Assembly: GCA_904384205.1 (NCBI GenBank)
Contig: CAJFJY010000008.1
Location: 1-32,312, forward strand
Reading direction: 5' to 3'
Length of the DNA: 32,312 bases
Source of the DNA: an uncultured Clostridia bacterium
GTDB taxonomy: Bacteria; Bacillota; Clostridia; TANB77; CAG-508
In this document: piece after piece, positions 14,815 to 23,243 of the stretch
How the letters are laid out: each line of letters starts with the position of its first letter
How positions within the stretch are numbered: the stretch's first letter is position 1
The notes under the pieces: generated by a model
Seen by the model: only the letters and a program-made list of their open reading frames with translations
The model's database searches: none
What the model was told of the DNA's origin: nothing
Made by a program: the position numbers and the translations under genes

Positions 14815-15609
14815 ATGGAGATAAGCAAAGATTTACTAAAAGCATTGTTTGGATGTTCAGTAACACAAAGAATTAAAGATGTAAAACAACCAAGTGGTGG
14901 TTATATTAATCCAAAAGAAATGGAAATTATTGAAATGGGAGAAGGCATAGATTTTTTAAATCCAGAAGAAAATGTTCATGCAACTCTTGTAGGATTATCT
15001 GTAGATTATTTGACACGATTTATGTCTGGAACACCTGTTGAAGCAGCATTTTATATTAGTTCGTTGGGAGCTAGGTTAATAAAAGAGCAAAAAAATGCAC
15101 AAAAACTTTTAGAAGGAATTAAAGGTTTAGACAATAATTCTATTGTTAATTCAGTAAAATTATCTGGATATGATGTATGTGCTCGCACTGGTATTATGGG
15201 ATATCGACCAGTAAATGAAATAGAGCCAGATATTTCAACGATTACTAATATTCGCACAATGGTTGAGCGTTCATTAAAATTTTTGGAAAAATATGGTCCA
15301 AAAGTTCTTGATGGTTTTACTTTTGAAGGAGGCTATACTAATATTGTTAGTAGTGGGGATGGAGATTTTACTACATCTGACACATTGTGGGATTTTAAGG
15401 TATCAAAATTGAAACCAAAAAAGGAACATACTTTACAACTACTTATGTATTGGCGTATGGGATTGCATTCTATACATCCAGAATTTAAAGATATAAAATA
15501 TCTTGGAATTTACAATCCTCGTTTAAACATTGTATATCAACTTGCTGTGGATAAAATTTCGTCCTATATTATTTCTAAGGTTGAAAATGAGATTATCGGA
15601 TATAATTAA
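14815..15609 (+). CDS. predicted PD-(D/E)XK nuclease family protein
   Basis: A 264-residue protein that I do not recognise as a named family. Residues 181-212 have the pattern of RecB/Cas4-like nucleases: G-D-G-D (181-184), then D-F-K (193-195) inside W-D-F-K-V-S-K, then Q-L-L-M-Y-W (208-213). The N-terminal part (about 1-150) is helical and unlike the usual RecB family. By my count 7 of 9 arginine codons are CGN, whereas neighbouring genes use AGA almost always, which suggests recent transfer. The ribosome site is weak (GGATG). It is divergent from the radical-SAM pair, 180 bases apart. A defence or DNA-processing role is possible; catalysis is inferred from motifs only. Confidence 0.6.
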   Translation: MEISKDLLKALFGCSVTQRIKDVKQPSGGYINPKEMEIIEMGEGIDFLNPEENVHATLVGLSVDYLTRFMSGTPVEAAFYISSLGARLIKEQKNAQKLLEGIKGLDNNSIVNSVKLSGYDVCARTGIMGYRPVNEIEPDISTITNIRTMVERSLKFLEKYGPKVLDGFTFEGGYTNIVSSGDGDFTTSDTLWDFKVSKLKPKKEHTLQLLMYWRMGLHSIHPEFKDIKYLGIYNPRLNIVYQLAVDKISSYIISKVENEIIGYN

Positions 15610-15672
15610 ATCAAAGGAAGTAAAGAAATCAAAAATATTGATAGAATTTTTTAAAGCACTGTCTTATATATC

Positions 15673-15713
15673 CATATGCAAATTCGTAGATTTTACCTGC
15701 GGATTTGCATATG
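15673..15713. repeat. 17-bp hairpin between convergent genes
   Basis: CATATGCAAATTCGTAG (15673-15689) pairs with CTGCGGATTTGCATATG (15697-15713) over 17 positions, two of them G-U, with a 7-base loop. It ends one base before the complement of the flippase stop codon. There is no T-run on either strand, so it may block or protect transcripts from both sides without being a classical terminator. Confidence 0.6.
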
Positions 15714-17213
15714 TCATGACTTAGTTATTTTTATAGTTTCATAAATTCTCTTAATATTACATAAAAGTAGATAAATAAGAGAAAAGCAAATTATTTTTAT
15801 AGCTAAAGAAAAAATCAAATTATTAAAATCAAAATTTAAAAGTCTAATCACAAAAAAAGCAATAACACAAGCAAAAATAGGCTTTATAATAAAGTTTAAA
15901 AAATCAATTCTAAAATTAATTTTCTTTTTCAATTGAATTGCACTAATAGTAAAATTCAAAATTTCGCTCACACAAATACTCAAAATATAACCTGTCATTC
16001 CTAATTCAGGAACGATAAAATAAATTATAGTAATAGTCACAATTAAATCCAATATATTGCAACACATTACACTAACATGTTGATTAATTCCTTTTAACAT
16101 ACCATCAATTATACTGTCTATGTACATAAAAATAATTAGAGGTGCAAAAAACTTTATCCAAACTGCTGGTTTCAAGTTTTGATAAACAACAAGACTTATA
16201 TCATTAGAAAAAAATATAAATATTCCACATACGCAAATAGAAAAAAGAAAAGTAAGATTAAATATAGCGTTGCAAATAGTAATAAGTCTTTTATGATTAC
16301 CACCAGCAAGAAGTCTAGAAAATTCAGGTATAAGAAGACTACTAAAGGAATTAATAAAAACACTTGCAAACATCAAAATAGGCATAACCATTCCATTAAT
16401 GAGACCATATTTGGAAACTGCCATTGAATAAGATAAACCTGATAACTCTAACCTTATTGGTATCAAAAATTGCTTTAAAGAAGAAAGCCCAGATCGAATA
16501 CAAGAAGTAATACCAATAGGAAATGCAATCTTAAAGATTCTTCTTTTCATCAAAACTGGAATAGATCTTTTTTCGAAATATTTTCTTTTATCAACTTTAT
16601 AGAATATTATATTTAAGCTAAAAGAAAAAAATTCTGAAATCACATCTGCAAGCATTAAAGCTATACATGCATCTTCTACATTTTTAGTATTTCGTAGCAA
16701 AATATAAGTAAATACCATTTTGATTGTTAATTCTAATCCTTGAGATATAGCACTTTTAAATGATTTACCTACAGCTGATAAATAACCACCAATTACAGAA
16801 GAAATACTTATAAGAGGAAGTCCTAGAGTAATTACATATAAAGGTCTTGGAGAAACCATATCTTTAAGAAATAAGTTTGATATTATTGGAGATAATATAA
16901 ATATGAAAATGGAAACTCCTATACTTAGTATAATTGCAAAAATCATGCAAGTTTTAACAGATTTAAAAGCACTAAAATAATTCTTTTTTGCAAAATCTTC
17001 AGAAACAGTACAAGTACAAGCTATTCCTAAACCAGATGTAGATATTGTAATTGCAAAAGAATAAACTGACATTATTAAGCTGAAAATACCAACCGCTTCT
17101 GAGCCTATTTTGTTTGCTACATAGATGTTAAAAACCATGCCTATCCCACGCATTATTAATGCTGTAGAAGTTAAAATGATGCCATTAAACAAAAATAATT
17201 TTGCTTTCCTCAA
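15714..17213 (-). CDS. SpoVB/MurJ-like polysaccharide flippase (MATE fold)
   Basis: A 499-residue integral membrane protein with about 14 hydrophobic helices along its length. The N-terminal L-x-L-x-x-x-G-I-I-L-T-S-T-A-L-I-M-R segment with N-I-Y-V-A-N-K-I-G-S-E-A-V-G matches SpoVB-type members of the MOP/MATE superfamily. These flip lipid-linked sugar precursors; B. subtilis SpoVB serves spore cortex assembly. Initiation is at TTG 17213 with GGTGAT upstream. It follows the VanW-like gene by 53 bases on the same strand and probably shares its transcript. Distinguishing SpoVB from other oligosaccharide flippases needs a phylogeny. Confidence 0.85.
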   Translation of the reverse strand: MRKAKLFLFNGIILTSTALIMRGIGMVFNIYVANKIGSEAVGIFSLIMSVYSFAITISTSGLGIACTCTVSEDFAKKNYFSAFKSVKTCMIFAIILSIGVSIFIFILSPIISNLFLKDMVSPRPLYVITLGLPLISISSVIGGYLSAVGKSFKSAISQGLELTIKMVFTYILLRNTKNVEDACIALMLADVISEFFSFSLNIIFYKVDKRKYFEKRSIPVLMKRRIFKIAFPIGITSCIRSGLSSLKQFLIPIRLELSGLSYSMAVSKYGLINGMVMPILMFASVFINSFSSLLIPEFSRLLAGGNHKRLITICNAIFNLTFLFSICVCGIFIFFSNDISLVVYQNLKPAVWIKFFAPLIIFMYIDSIIDGMLKGINQHVSVMCCNILDLIVTITIIYFIVPELGMTGYILSICVSEILNFTISAIQLKKKINFRIDFLNFIIKPIFACVIAFFVIRLLNFDFNNLIFSLAIKIICFSLIYLLLCNIKRIYETIKITKS

Positions 17214-17266
17214 AAATTATCACCATTAAATAATATTAAAGAAAAACAAAATTATGAGTAAAAATT

Positions 17267-17959
17267 TTATTGATAAGTTATTGAATTAATAGTAATTGTA
17301 ATTGAATCACTATTTGTGCTTGCCAAAATCTTTATATCATTGCCAGAATCATTTCTAAATTTCAAATCATAGCTACCATAAGCAACAGCTGCATCTTTAC
17401 CTTCCTGAATATAAGGAACATCATTACTATGTTCATGTCTTTCAGTTACAACTAAAGATGGGACAGCTAAAACAGCATTGTATAAAGTAGTACTTACTTG
17501 ACAGTTTCCGCCACCATAACCTTGAATCTTATTTCCATTTCTATCAAAGATATCTGCCTTTTCATAGCCTTTACTACTTGTAGCTTGTCCTACAGTATCA
17601 CAAAAAGAAAAAGTATCTCCAGCTTTAACTGTTGTATTATTTAATGTAGAACATGTAATCTGTAAGTTATTTTGTCTAGCTGAATCTTTTGTATAGATTT
17701 TAGTAGAAAAAGTAGATATTTGAGTTTCAACAGGTTGTTTAGGTTTTTCCTCTACAACATTAGCATTAGCTCCAGAATTTTCAGAGTTTTCAGTTTTACT
17801 TGAATTTTCATTTGTGTTCTGATTTGAATCAGTAGAAGTCTTACTTGCCTCATAATTTGAGTTATTAGAATTATTATATCTAAAATAGAAAAAAACACCT
17901 GCTCCAATTATTGCAAGTACTAATATAACAATTAAAACAATAGATTTTTTATTTCTCAT
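17267..17959 (-). CDS. VanW-like membrane-anchored protein
   Basis: A 230-residue protein. An N-terminal membrane anchor (about 6-26) is followed by a low-complexity Ser/Asn/Thr/Glu linker (about 29-75) and a VanW-type domain (about 80-228). Conserved features are STF-STKIY near 83, AGDTFSFCDTVG, the GGGNCQVSTTLYNAVL core, E-R-H-E-H-S-N-D-V-P-Y and GKDAAVAYGSYDLKF. VanW domains occur in accessory proteins of glycopeptide-resistance clusters and widely in Firmicutes as wall-associated proteins of unknown activity; no resistance genes accompany it here. The protein is short compared with YoaR-type members, which carry extra N-terminal peptidoglycan-binding domains. Confidence 0.88.
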   Translation of the reverse strand: MRNKKSIVLIVILVLAIIGAGVFFYFRYNNSNNSNYEASKTSTDSNQNTNENSSKTENSENSGANANVVEEKPKQPVETQISTFSTKIYTKDSARQNNLQITCSTLNNTTVKAGDTFSFCDTVGQATSSKGYEKADIFDRNGNKIQGYGGGNCQVSTTLYNAVLAVPSLVVTERHEHSNDVPYIQEGKDAAVAYGSYDLKFRNDSGNDIKILASTNSDSITITINSITYQ

Positions 17960-18008
17960 AATAAATCACCAGTATTAGTATAACCATGTGATAGTAAAAA
18001 ATACATTA

Positions 18009-18037
18009 TTGCATGAATTTTTATTCTATGCTAAAAT
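18009..18037 (+). promoter_or_regulatory. extended -10 promoter of the BceRS-type pair
   Basis: TTGCAT (18009-18014), a 17-base spacer and TAAAAT (18032-18037), with TG at 18029-18030. It lies 140 bases before the response regulator gene. Confidence 0.6.
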
Positions 18038-18176
18038 ATTACTGAAAAAACAAAGATTAGCTGAACTAGATTCAAAAATTATTATGGCTAAAAATGAAAA
18101 AGAAAAGGAAATATTAGAAGCGGAATATTCAAAAATAATTAAAGAATTGAGAGAAAACTAAAAAGGAGATTTATAT

Positions 18177-18848
18177 ATGTCAAAAATTTTGATTGTAGAA
18201 GATGATAAAAAATTAAGAACAGAACTTGAAGTATTTCTAAAAAAGAATGGTTTTGAAATTTATACAATAGAAAACTTTGATAATATAGTAGAAGATATAT
18301 TAAAAACTAATTCAGATTTAGTTTTATTAGACTTAAATCTACCAAATAATGATGGTAGCTATATTTGTAAAGAAATACGAAAAACATCTAATGTGCCAAT
18401 TATAATAATAACAAGTAGAGATAGTGAATTAGATGAATTGATATGCTTAAATTATGGAGCAGATCAATATGTAACAAAACCATTTAATCTTCAAATATTA
18501 CTTGCAAAAATAACAGGACTTTTAAAAAGAAGCCAAATAACAGATGTAAATCAAAATAAAATAGACTGTAAAGACTTCATCCTAAATATATCTAAAAGCA
18601 CAATAGAAAAAGATGATAAAGTAATAGAATTAACAAAAAATGAACTAAAAATATTGCATTATTTAGTTTCAAAAAGAGGACAAATAGTATCAAGAGAAGA
18701 TATTATAAACTATTTGTGGGATAGTGAAAGCTTTATAGATGACAACACATTGACTGTAAATATAAAAAGACTAAGACTAAAATTGGAAGAAATCAATCTA
18801 GAAGATTTAATAGAAACAAAGAGAGGACAAGGGTATATATTAATATGA
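18177..18848 (+). CDS. BceR-like response regulator
   Basis: A 223-residue OmpR-type regulator with receiver acidic pair at 9-10, phospho-acceptor Asp52 in LLDLNLPNNDG, Thr79 and Lys101 in TKPF. The winged helix contains LTKNELKILHYLVSKRGQIVSR and NTLTVNIKRLRLKL. Ribosome site GGAG is about 9 bases before the ATG. It overlaps the kinase gene by 4 bases (ATGA), marking a tightly coupled pair. In BceR systems the target is normally an adjacent BceAB-type transporter; none is present here, so the regulated genes must lie elsewhere, or be the ABC operon at 8671. Confidence 0.93.
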   Translation: MSKILIVEDDKKLRTELEVFLKKNGFEIYTIENFDNIVEDILKTNSDLVLLDLNLPNNDGSYICKEIRKTSNVPIIIITSRDSELDELICLNYGADQYVTKPFNLQILLAKITGLLKRSQITDVNQNKIDCKDFILNISKSTIEKDDKVIELTKNELKILHYLVSKRGQIVSREDIINYLWDSESFIDDNTLTVNIKRLRLKLEEINLEDLIETKRGQGYILI

Positions 18849-19855
18849 AATTTAAAGATTTTTTAAAAGATAAAATATGGAGCCTAATGCTAATGATTTT
18901 TTCTGTGATAACAGTAGCAATTTTAGTTGTGTTTTATAACATTTCCATTTATATAAAAATCTATATTATAGTAACTCCGATTGTTGCATATACAATAGGA
19001 ATCCTAATAGAATTTTATCGAAAGAAAACTTTTTATGATACTCTTAAAGAAAATATGGAACAATTAGAACAAAAATATCTAATATCAGAAATAATAAAAG
19101 AACCTAGCTTTGCAGAAGGAAAAATTTTAAAATCTGTAATTCAAGATACAGGTAAATCAATGCTTGAAAATGTAAACAAATATAAATATATACAACAAGA
19201 TTATAAAGACTATATAGAATTATGGATACATGAAGTAAAACTACCTATTGCAACAAGTAAATTAATAATAGAAAACAATAAAAATGAAGTAACAAAAAAT
19301 ATTGAAGAAGAATTAGACCAAATAGAAAACTATGTAGAACAAGCATTATATTATGCAAGAAGTAGTACAGTTGAAAAAGACTATTATATAAATAAATGCA
19401 TATTGAAAGATATAGTAAATACAGCCATTCTAAAAAATAAAAGCAACTTAATATTAAATAAAATAAATATAGAACTAGAAAATTTAGATTTACAAGTATA
19501 TACAGATAGTAAATGGTGTATCTTTATACTAAACCAAATAATACAAAACAGTATAAAATATAAAAAAGATGGGAATAGTATATTACAAATAAACGCAAAA
19601 GAAAATAAAGAAAATGTTGTGTTAAATATAAAAGACAACGGTATCGGAATAAAACAAGAAGAAGTAGAAAAAGTGTTTGAAAAAGGATTTACAGGAACAA
19701 ATGGAAGAATAGATGGAAAAAAATCAACAGGAATGGGCTTGTATTTATGTAAAAAGTTATGTGAAAAATTAGGACTTTCTATTGAAATAGAATCCAAAAA
19801 GGATAAATACACACAAGTAAAAATAACATTTCCTAAAAATAGTTATTTTGGTTAA
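18845..19855 (+). CDS. BceS-like intramembrane-sensing histidine kinase
   Basis: A 336-residue kinase with two close membrane helices (about 11-31 and 37-57) and almost no extracytoplasmic loop, which defines intramembrane-sensing kinases. His129 lies in the BceS-type motif LWIHEVKLPIATSK. The ATPase domain has NQIIQNSIKYK, DNGIGI and STGMGLYLCKKLC. BceS kinases do not sense drugs alone but through the BceAB transporter flux. The missing neighbour transporter is therefore notable. It is followed after 20 bases by an acetyltransferase gene that may be read through from the same promoter. Confidence 0.92.
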   Translation: MKFKDFLKDKIWSLMLMIFSVITVAILVVFYNISIYIKIYIIVTPIVAYTIGILIEFYRKKTFYDTLKENMEQLEQKYLISEIIKEPSFAEGKILKSVIQDTGKSMLENVNKYKYIQQDYKDYIELWIHEVKLPIATSKLIIENNKNEVTKNIEEELDQIENYVEQALYYARSSTVEKDYYINKCILKDIVNTAILKNKSNLILNKINIELENLDLQVYTDSKWCIFILNQIIQNSIKYKKDGNSILQINAKENKENVVLNIKDNGIGIKQEEVEKVFEKGFTGTNGRIDGKKSTGMGLYLCKKLCEKLGLSIEIESKKDKYTQVKITFPKNSYFG

Positions 19856-19875
19856 TTGGGGAGAGGAGTGAGATT

Positions 19876-20436
19876 ATGATGAATGAAAAAGAAAAAAGAG
19901 ATACAGGATTATTATATGACGCTAATTATAATGAGGATTTGATTAATGAAATGAAAAAAGCAAAAGATTTATGTTTTGAGTATAATCAAATTAATCCTAG
20001 CAATAGAGAAAAGAGAATGGAATTTATAAAGAAGATTTTTGGATTTACAAAGGAAAATCTATTAGTAGAATCTAATTTCTACTGTGATTATGGATATAAT
20101 ATTAGCGTTGGAGATAATTTCTATATGAATCATAATTGTGTTATTTTAGATGGTGCAAAAGTTGAATTTGGTGATAATGTTTTTATTGGACCTAATTGTG
20201 GATTTTATACAGCTGGACATCCTTTAAATGTATCAGATAGGAATAAAGGTCTTGAATATGCAAAACCAATTAAAGTAGGTAATAATGTTTGGATTGGTGG
20301 AAATGTTATAGTAATGCCTGGAGTTACTATTGGTGACAATGTAACTATAGGAGCAGGAAGTGTTGTAACTAAAGATATTCCTTCAAATGTATTAGCTCAT
20401 GGAAATCCTTGTAGGGTAGTAAGAAATTTAGATTGA
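19876..20436 (+). CDS. maltose/galactoside O-acetyltransferase family (left-handed beta-helix)
   Basis: A 186-residue hexapeptide-repeat acetyltransferase like Maa/LacA. The N-terminal mac domain (about 5-60, YDANYNEDLINEMKKAKDLCFEYN) precedes the beta-helix, with repeats such as ISVGDNFYMNHNCVILDGA, VEFGDNVFIGPN, the catalytic-loop histidine in F-Y-T-A-G-H-P, and VTIGDNVTIGAGSVVTKDIP near the end. It transfers acetyl from acetyl-CoA to a sugar hydroxyl; the natural acceptor is uncertain in this family. Length is normal. Two adjacent ATGs (19876, 19879) follow GAGGAG. A strong terminator follows it. Confidence 0.93.
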   Translation: MMNEKEKRDTGLLYDANYNEDLINEMKKAKDLCFEYNQINPSNREKRMEFIKKIFGFTKENLLVESNFYCDYGYNISVGDNFYMNHNCVILDGAKVEFGDNVFIGPNCGFYTAGHPLNVSDRNKGLEYAKPIKVGNNVWIGGNVIVMPGVTIGDNVTIGAGSVVTKDIPSNVLAHGNPCRVVRNLD

Positions 20437-20447
20437 TAAACTCAAAT

Positions 20448-20487
20448 AGAGTATGTAATATTTGTTATATTATATACTTTATTTTTA
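20448..20487 (+). terminator. Rho-independent terminator
   Basis: AGAGTATGTAATAT (20448-20461) pairs with ATATTATATACTTT (20467-20480) over 14 positions including two G-U pairs, with a 5-base loop and an ATTTTTAT tail. It follows the acetyltransferase by 11 bases. Confidence 0.75.
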
Positions 20488-20505
20488 TGTTTTATTTTTT
20501 AAAGC

Positions 20506-20533
20506 GTAACATTTCTGAATTTAAATTGTATTA
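20506..20533 (+). promoter_or_regulatory. possible ECF-type promoter
   Basis: GTAAC (20506-20510) and GTATTA (20528-20533) are 17 bases apart, near the AAC/CGTA pattern used by ECF sigma factors, and lie about 50 bases before an ECF sigma gene. Autoregulation is usual for such genes. The match is weak. Confidence 0.3.
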
Positions 20534-20580
20534 TTAATAATTAAAAATACAAAAACATTAAAAGGGGAAAGGTGGTTCTC

Positions 20581-21141
20581 ATGGAAGCAAATGATATAGA
20601 AGATAAAGAACTATATAAAAAATATTTAAATGGTCAAAAAGAAGCATTTGAAGAAATAGTAATGAAATATAAAGACAACCTAATATATTTCATTTCAAAA
20701 TATACTAATAATATATATGTTGCAGAAGATATTTCTCAAGATGTATTTGTATATATACTTTTAAATAAAGATAAATATGATTTTAAATATTCATTAAAAA
20801 CATATTTATATATGATTGCCAAATGTAGAGCAATAAATTATCTAAAAAAAGAAAGTAGAATAATAAGAATAGACAATCAAGAACGATTATACAAAGATAC
20901 AAAAAACCTAGAAGATGAAATACTAGATAAAGTAATTGACAATAAAATTAAAGATGATATAAAAAAGTTGAAACCTAATTATCAAACCGTACTAGAACTT
21001 AATTTAATAGAAGGGTTTAAATATAAAGAAATTGCGATTATTATGAACAAAAATATTGGTGATATAAAAATATTGCTACATAGAGCTAAAAAGAAATTAA
21101 AAAAATTATTAGAAGAGGAGGGGATTAAATATGAAGAGTAA
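20581..21141 (+). CDS. ECF-type RNA polymerase sigma factor
   Basis: A 186-residue sigma factor. Region 2 (about 8-75) contains QKEAFEEIVMKYKDNLIYFISKYTNN, AEDISQDVFVYILLNKDKY and the helix TYLYMIAKCRAINYLKKESR. Region 4 (about 120-178) has LKPNYQTVLELNLIEGFKYKEIAIIMN and a recognition helix ending in LHRAKKKLKKLL. ATG 20581 is preferred because GGTGG precedes it by 5-6 bases; a GTG at 20572 is the alternative and would add three residues. The gene overlaps the next one by 11 bases. The downstream membrane protein is the likely anti-sigma factor. Confidence 0.93.
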   Translation: MEANDIEDKELYKKYLNGQKEAFEEIVMKYKDNLIYFISKYTNNIYVAEDISQDVFVYILLNKDKYDFKYSLKTYLYMIAKCRAINYLKKESRIIRIDNQERLYKDTKNLEDEILDKVIDNKIKDDIKKLKPNYQTVLELNLIEGFKYKEIAIIMNKNIGDIKILLHRAKKKLKKLLEEEGIKYEE

Positions 21142-22243
21142 TGATGTATATTTACAAGAAATTTATAAAAAATATGAAAAATCTAAGAATTCAAAAGATA
21201 AGAATACTTTTTATAAAATAAATTTTGATAAAAAGCAAAAATATCATGTCTTGCAAATAGCAGCTTCTTTTATCCTTTCACTTGTAATAACCTTTGGAGT
21301 TGTCTACGCTGGATTTATAGCATATCAAAATATATGGAAAGAGCCAAAAGAATACACTTTTGAGGAAGCTCATAATGTCACAGAAGAAGATATCGAAAGA
21401 AGTTTAACTAAAGATGAAGCTATCAATATTGCCAGAGATTTAGCTGAGAAATACAATAAAAATTTTGGTAATGTTACAAAGTGTGATTTAAATAAAGATG
21501 CAGATGATATGACATGGATAATTGTGACAGATACAGATTTTAGTGTTGACATAGATGGGGTTACAGGGAAACTTATTCAAATGTCTGATTTTAGTGTAGA
21601 TGATACAAAAATTCCAGCAACAGCAAGTAGAGAAGAAGTAGAAGCAGTTGCAAATGAAATATATTTAAGTCTGGGATATACTGAAGGAGAATATGTATTA
21701 GCAGATTTAAATAAAAATGCAATAACAGATGATACAAATTTATGGCAAGCAGATTTTTGCAAAGAATATGATGGAATATATAATTATTATCAAGATATAA
21801 GAATAACATTTATTCCTGAAACAAAAGATATTGTTATATTAACCATATTTGATGAAGATTTTGAAAATAATCCTCTAGTTATAACAAAAGAAGAAGCGGT
21901 TGAAATAGCTAAACAAAAAGCAAAATCTTTAGGAAAAGATGAGGATATGGTAAAAAATGTTACAGCCAAGCTAGACATAAGGAAAATGAATGCATATGTG
22001 TATAGCCAAGAACAAACAGCAATACCAAAACCAGATGGAAATGTAACAACTAACATAAGTGAAAATACCACGACAATTTCTACTACAGATGATATAGCAG
22101 TATATGATACAGAAGATATAGTAAGAAAAGTATGGGTTGTAGAAATTGAATATAAAGAAAATGAATATGCATTTGTTGAAAAAGATATGTATTTTGTAGA
22201 TTGTACAACAGGAGAGATAATAGGCGGAGACAGCATGAAATAA
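21131..22243 (+). CDS. putative anti-sigma factor with PepSY/YcdB-like domains
   Basis: A 370-residue single-pass membrane protein. The N-terminal cytoplasmic part (about 1-37, VYLQEIYKKYEKSK) could bind the sigma factor, one membrane helix follows (about 40-63), and the large outside part carries repeated PepSY-like units: ITKDEA-type segments SLTKDEAINIARDLAEKYN (about 91-110) and VITKEEAVEIAKQKAKSLG, each followed by beta-rich stretches (W-I-I-V-T-D-T-D-F-S-V-D-I-D-G). The overlap with the ECF gene and the topology support an anti-sigma role. PepSY domains are linked to inhibition of wall or peptidase activity; the signal sensed is unknown. A terminator follows 28 bases after the stop codon. 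Confidence 0.75.
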   Translation: MKSNDVYLQEIYKKYEKSKNSKDKNTFYKINFDKKQKYHVLQIAASFILSLVITFGVVYAGFIAYQNIWKEPKEYTFEEAHNVTEEDIERSLTKDEAINIARDLAEKYNKNFGNVTKCDLNKDADDMTWIIVTDTDFSVDIDGVTGKLIQMSDFSVDDTKIPATASREEVEAVANEIYLSLGYTEGEYVLADLNKNAITDDTNLWQADFCKEYDGIYNYYQDIRITFIPETKDIVILTIFDEDFENNPLVITKEEAVEIAKQKAKSLGKDEDMVKNVTAKLDIRKMNAYVYSQEQTAIPKPDGNVTTNISENTTTISTTDDIAVYDTEDIVRKVWVVEIEYKENEYAFVEKDMYFVDCTTGEIIGGDSMK

Positions 22244-22271
22244 GTTTTTAATTTATGAATAAAAGGGGATA

Positions 22272-22307
22272 AAACAGTTATTAGAAAAGTTTCTAGTAGC
22301 TGTTTTT
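22272..22307 (+). terminator. Rho-independent terminator
   Basis: AAACAGTTATTAGAAA (22272-22287) and TTTCTAGTAGCTGTTT (22290-22305) are complementary over 16 positions, two as G-U; the centre opens to a small loop. A T-run follows. It ends the sigma/anti-sigma operon. Confidence 0.85.
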
Positions 22308-22426
22308 AATATATATTAAATTAATAAATTTTTAATAATTAATAAACTTTAAATTAATAAGCAATGGGTATAATAACATCAGAACATAAAATTTATTAAT
22401 TACTTAAAGATGAAATTTAGTAAAAT

Positions 22427-22456
22427 TTGCATAAATAGGTAAAAGTATGTTATAAT
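22427..22456 (+). promoter_or_regulatory. extended -10 promoter
   Basis: TTGCAT (22427-22432), an 18-base spacer and consensus TATAAT (22451-22456) with TG at 22448-22449. It lies 35 bases before the VTT-domain gene. Confidence 0.75.
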
Positions 22457-22490
22457 ATATATGTTTGATGCAAAAGATTGAGGAGAGAAT

Positions 22491-23222
22491 ATGAATAGAG
22501 AAAAGAAAGTAAAAATTTTTAAAATTATTTTAATGGCATTAGTTGTAGCTATTTTTATTGGAGTAATAATATATTTAATTCCTGTAATAAAAAACTTAAG
22601 TACAACAGAAGGACAATTAGCTTTTAAGGAAAGGGTGTCAAGCTCTGGAATATGGGGAATGGCTGCATTATTTGGACTTCAATTTGCTCAAATTTTCCTT
22701 ATAGTAATACCAGGTGAACCAATAGAAATACTAGCAGGTATGTGTTATGGAGGAATAGGTGGACTAATATTTATAACCATTTCTGCAGCAATCATAACAA
22801 CTATGATAGTTTTTCTAGTACGCAAACTAGGTAGAAAATTTGTATATGATTTTTGTAGTGAAGAAAAAATTAAAAAAATAGAAAATAGTAAATTATTCAA
22901 AAACACTAAAAAGATTGAGTTAATAATGATAATATTATTTATGGTACCAGGAACGCCAAAAGATTTATTAGTATATATAGCAGCACTTTTACCAATAAAA
23001 CCATTAAGATTTATACTAATATCAACATTTGCAAGATTTCCATCTGTAATATCTTCAACATTTGCAGGATCCAATCTAGTAGCAGGAAATTGGAAATCAA
23101 TTATTATTATTTATTTAGTAACATTCTTATTAGTTGGATTAGCTATATTTATATTTAATAAATTTGATAAAAGCAAAACAACATCAGAAACATTAAAAAC
23201 AATACAAAAAGGTATAAAATAG
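22491..23222 (+). CDS. TVP38/TMEM64 (VTT/SNARE-associated) family membrane protein
   Basis: A 243-residue protein with an N-terminal helix (about 11-32) and a VTT domain. Typical signatures are the re-entrant segment VIPGEPIEILAGMCYG (about 80-95) followed by a glycine-rich helix, the FMVPGTPKDLLVYIAALLP segment (about 150-168) and FARFPSVISSTFAGSNL (about 183-199). The family includes DedA-like proteins linked to undecaprenyl phosphate or phospholipid handling; the exact substrate of TVP38-type bacterial members is not settled. AGGAGAG precedes the ATG. It is 21 bases from the next gene, so both are one operon. Confidence 0.92.
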   Translation: MNREKKVKIFKIILMALVVAIFIGVIIYLIPVIKNLSTTEGQLAFKERVSSSGIWGMAALFGLQFAQIFLIVIPGEPIEILAGMCYGGIGGLIFITISAAIITTMIVFLVRKLGRKFVYDFCSEEKIKKIENSKLFKNTKKIELIMIILFMVPGTPKDLLVYIAALLPIKPLRFILISTFARFPSVISSTFAGSNLVAGNWKSIIIIYLVTFLLVGLAIFIFNKFDKSKTTSETLKTIQKGIK

Positions 23223-23243
23223 GTAGGGGAGTAAAGATTAAAA

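Noticed and set aside
17267..17959. Glycopeptide-resistance cluster, suggested by the VanW domain
   Set aside because: No vanH, vanA/B or vanX homologues are nearby; VanW domains are common in Firmicutes outside resistance clusters.
18084..18161. A 25-codon frame (M-A-K-N-E-K-E-K-E-I-L-E) before the BceR-like gene, extendable to a TTG at 18009
   Set aside because: It has no ribosome site, and the longer form overlaps the promoter at 18009-18037. It looks like leader or decayed sequence.
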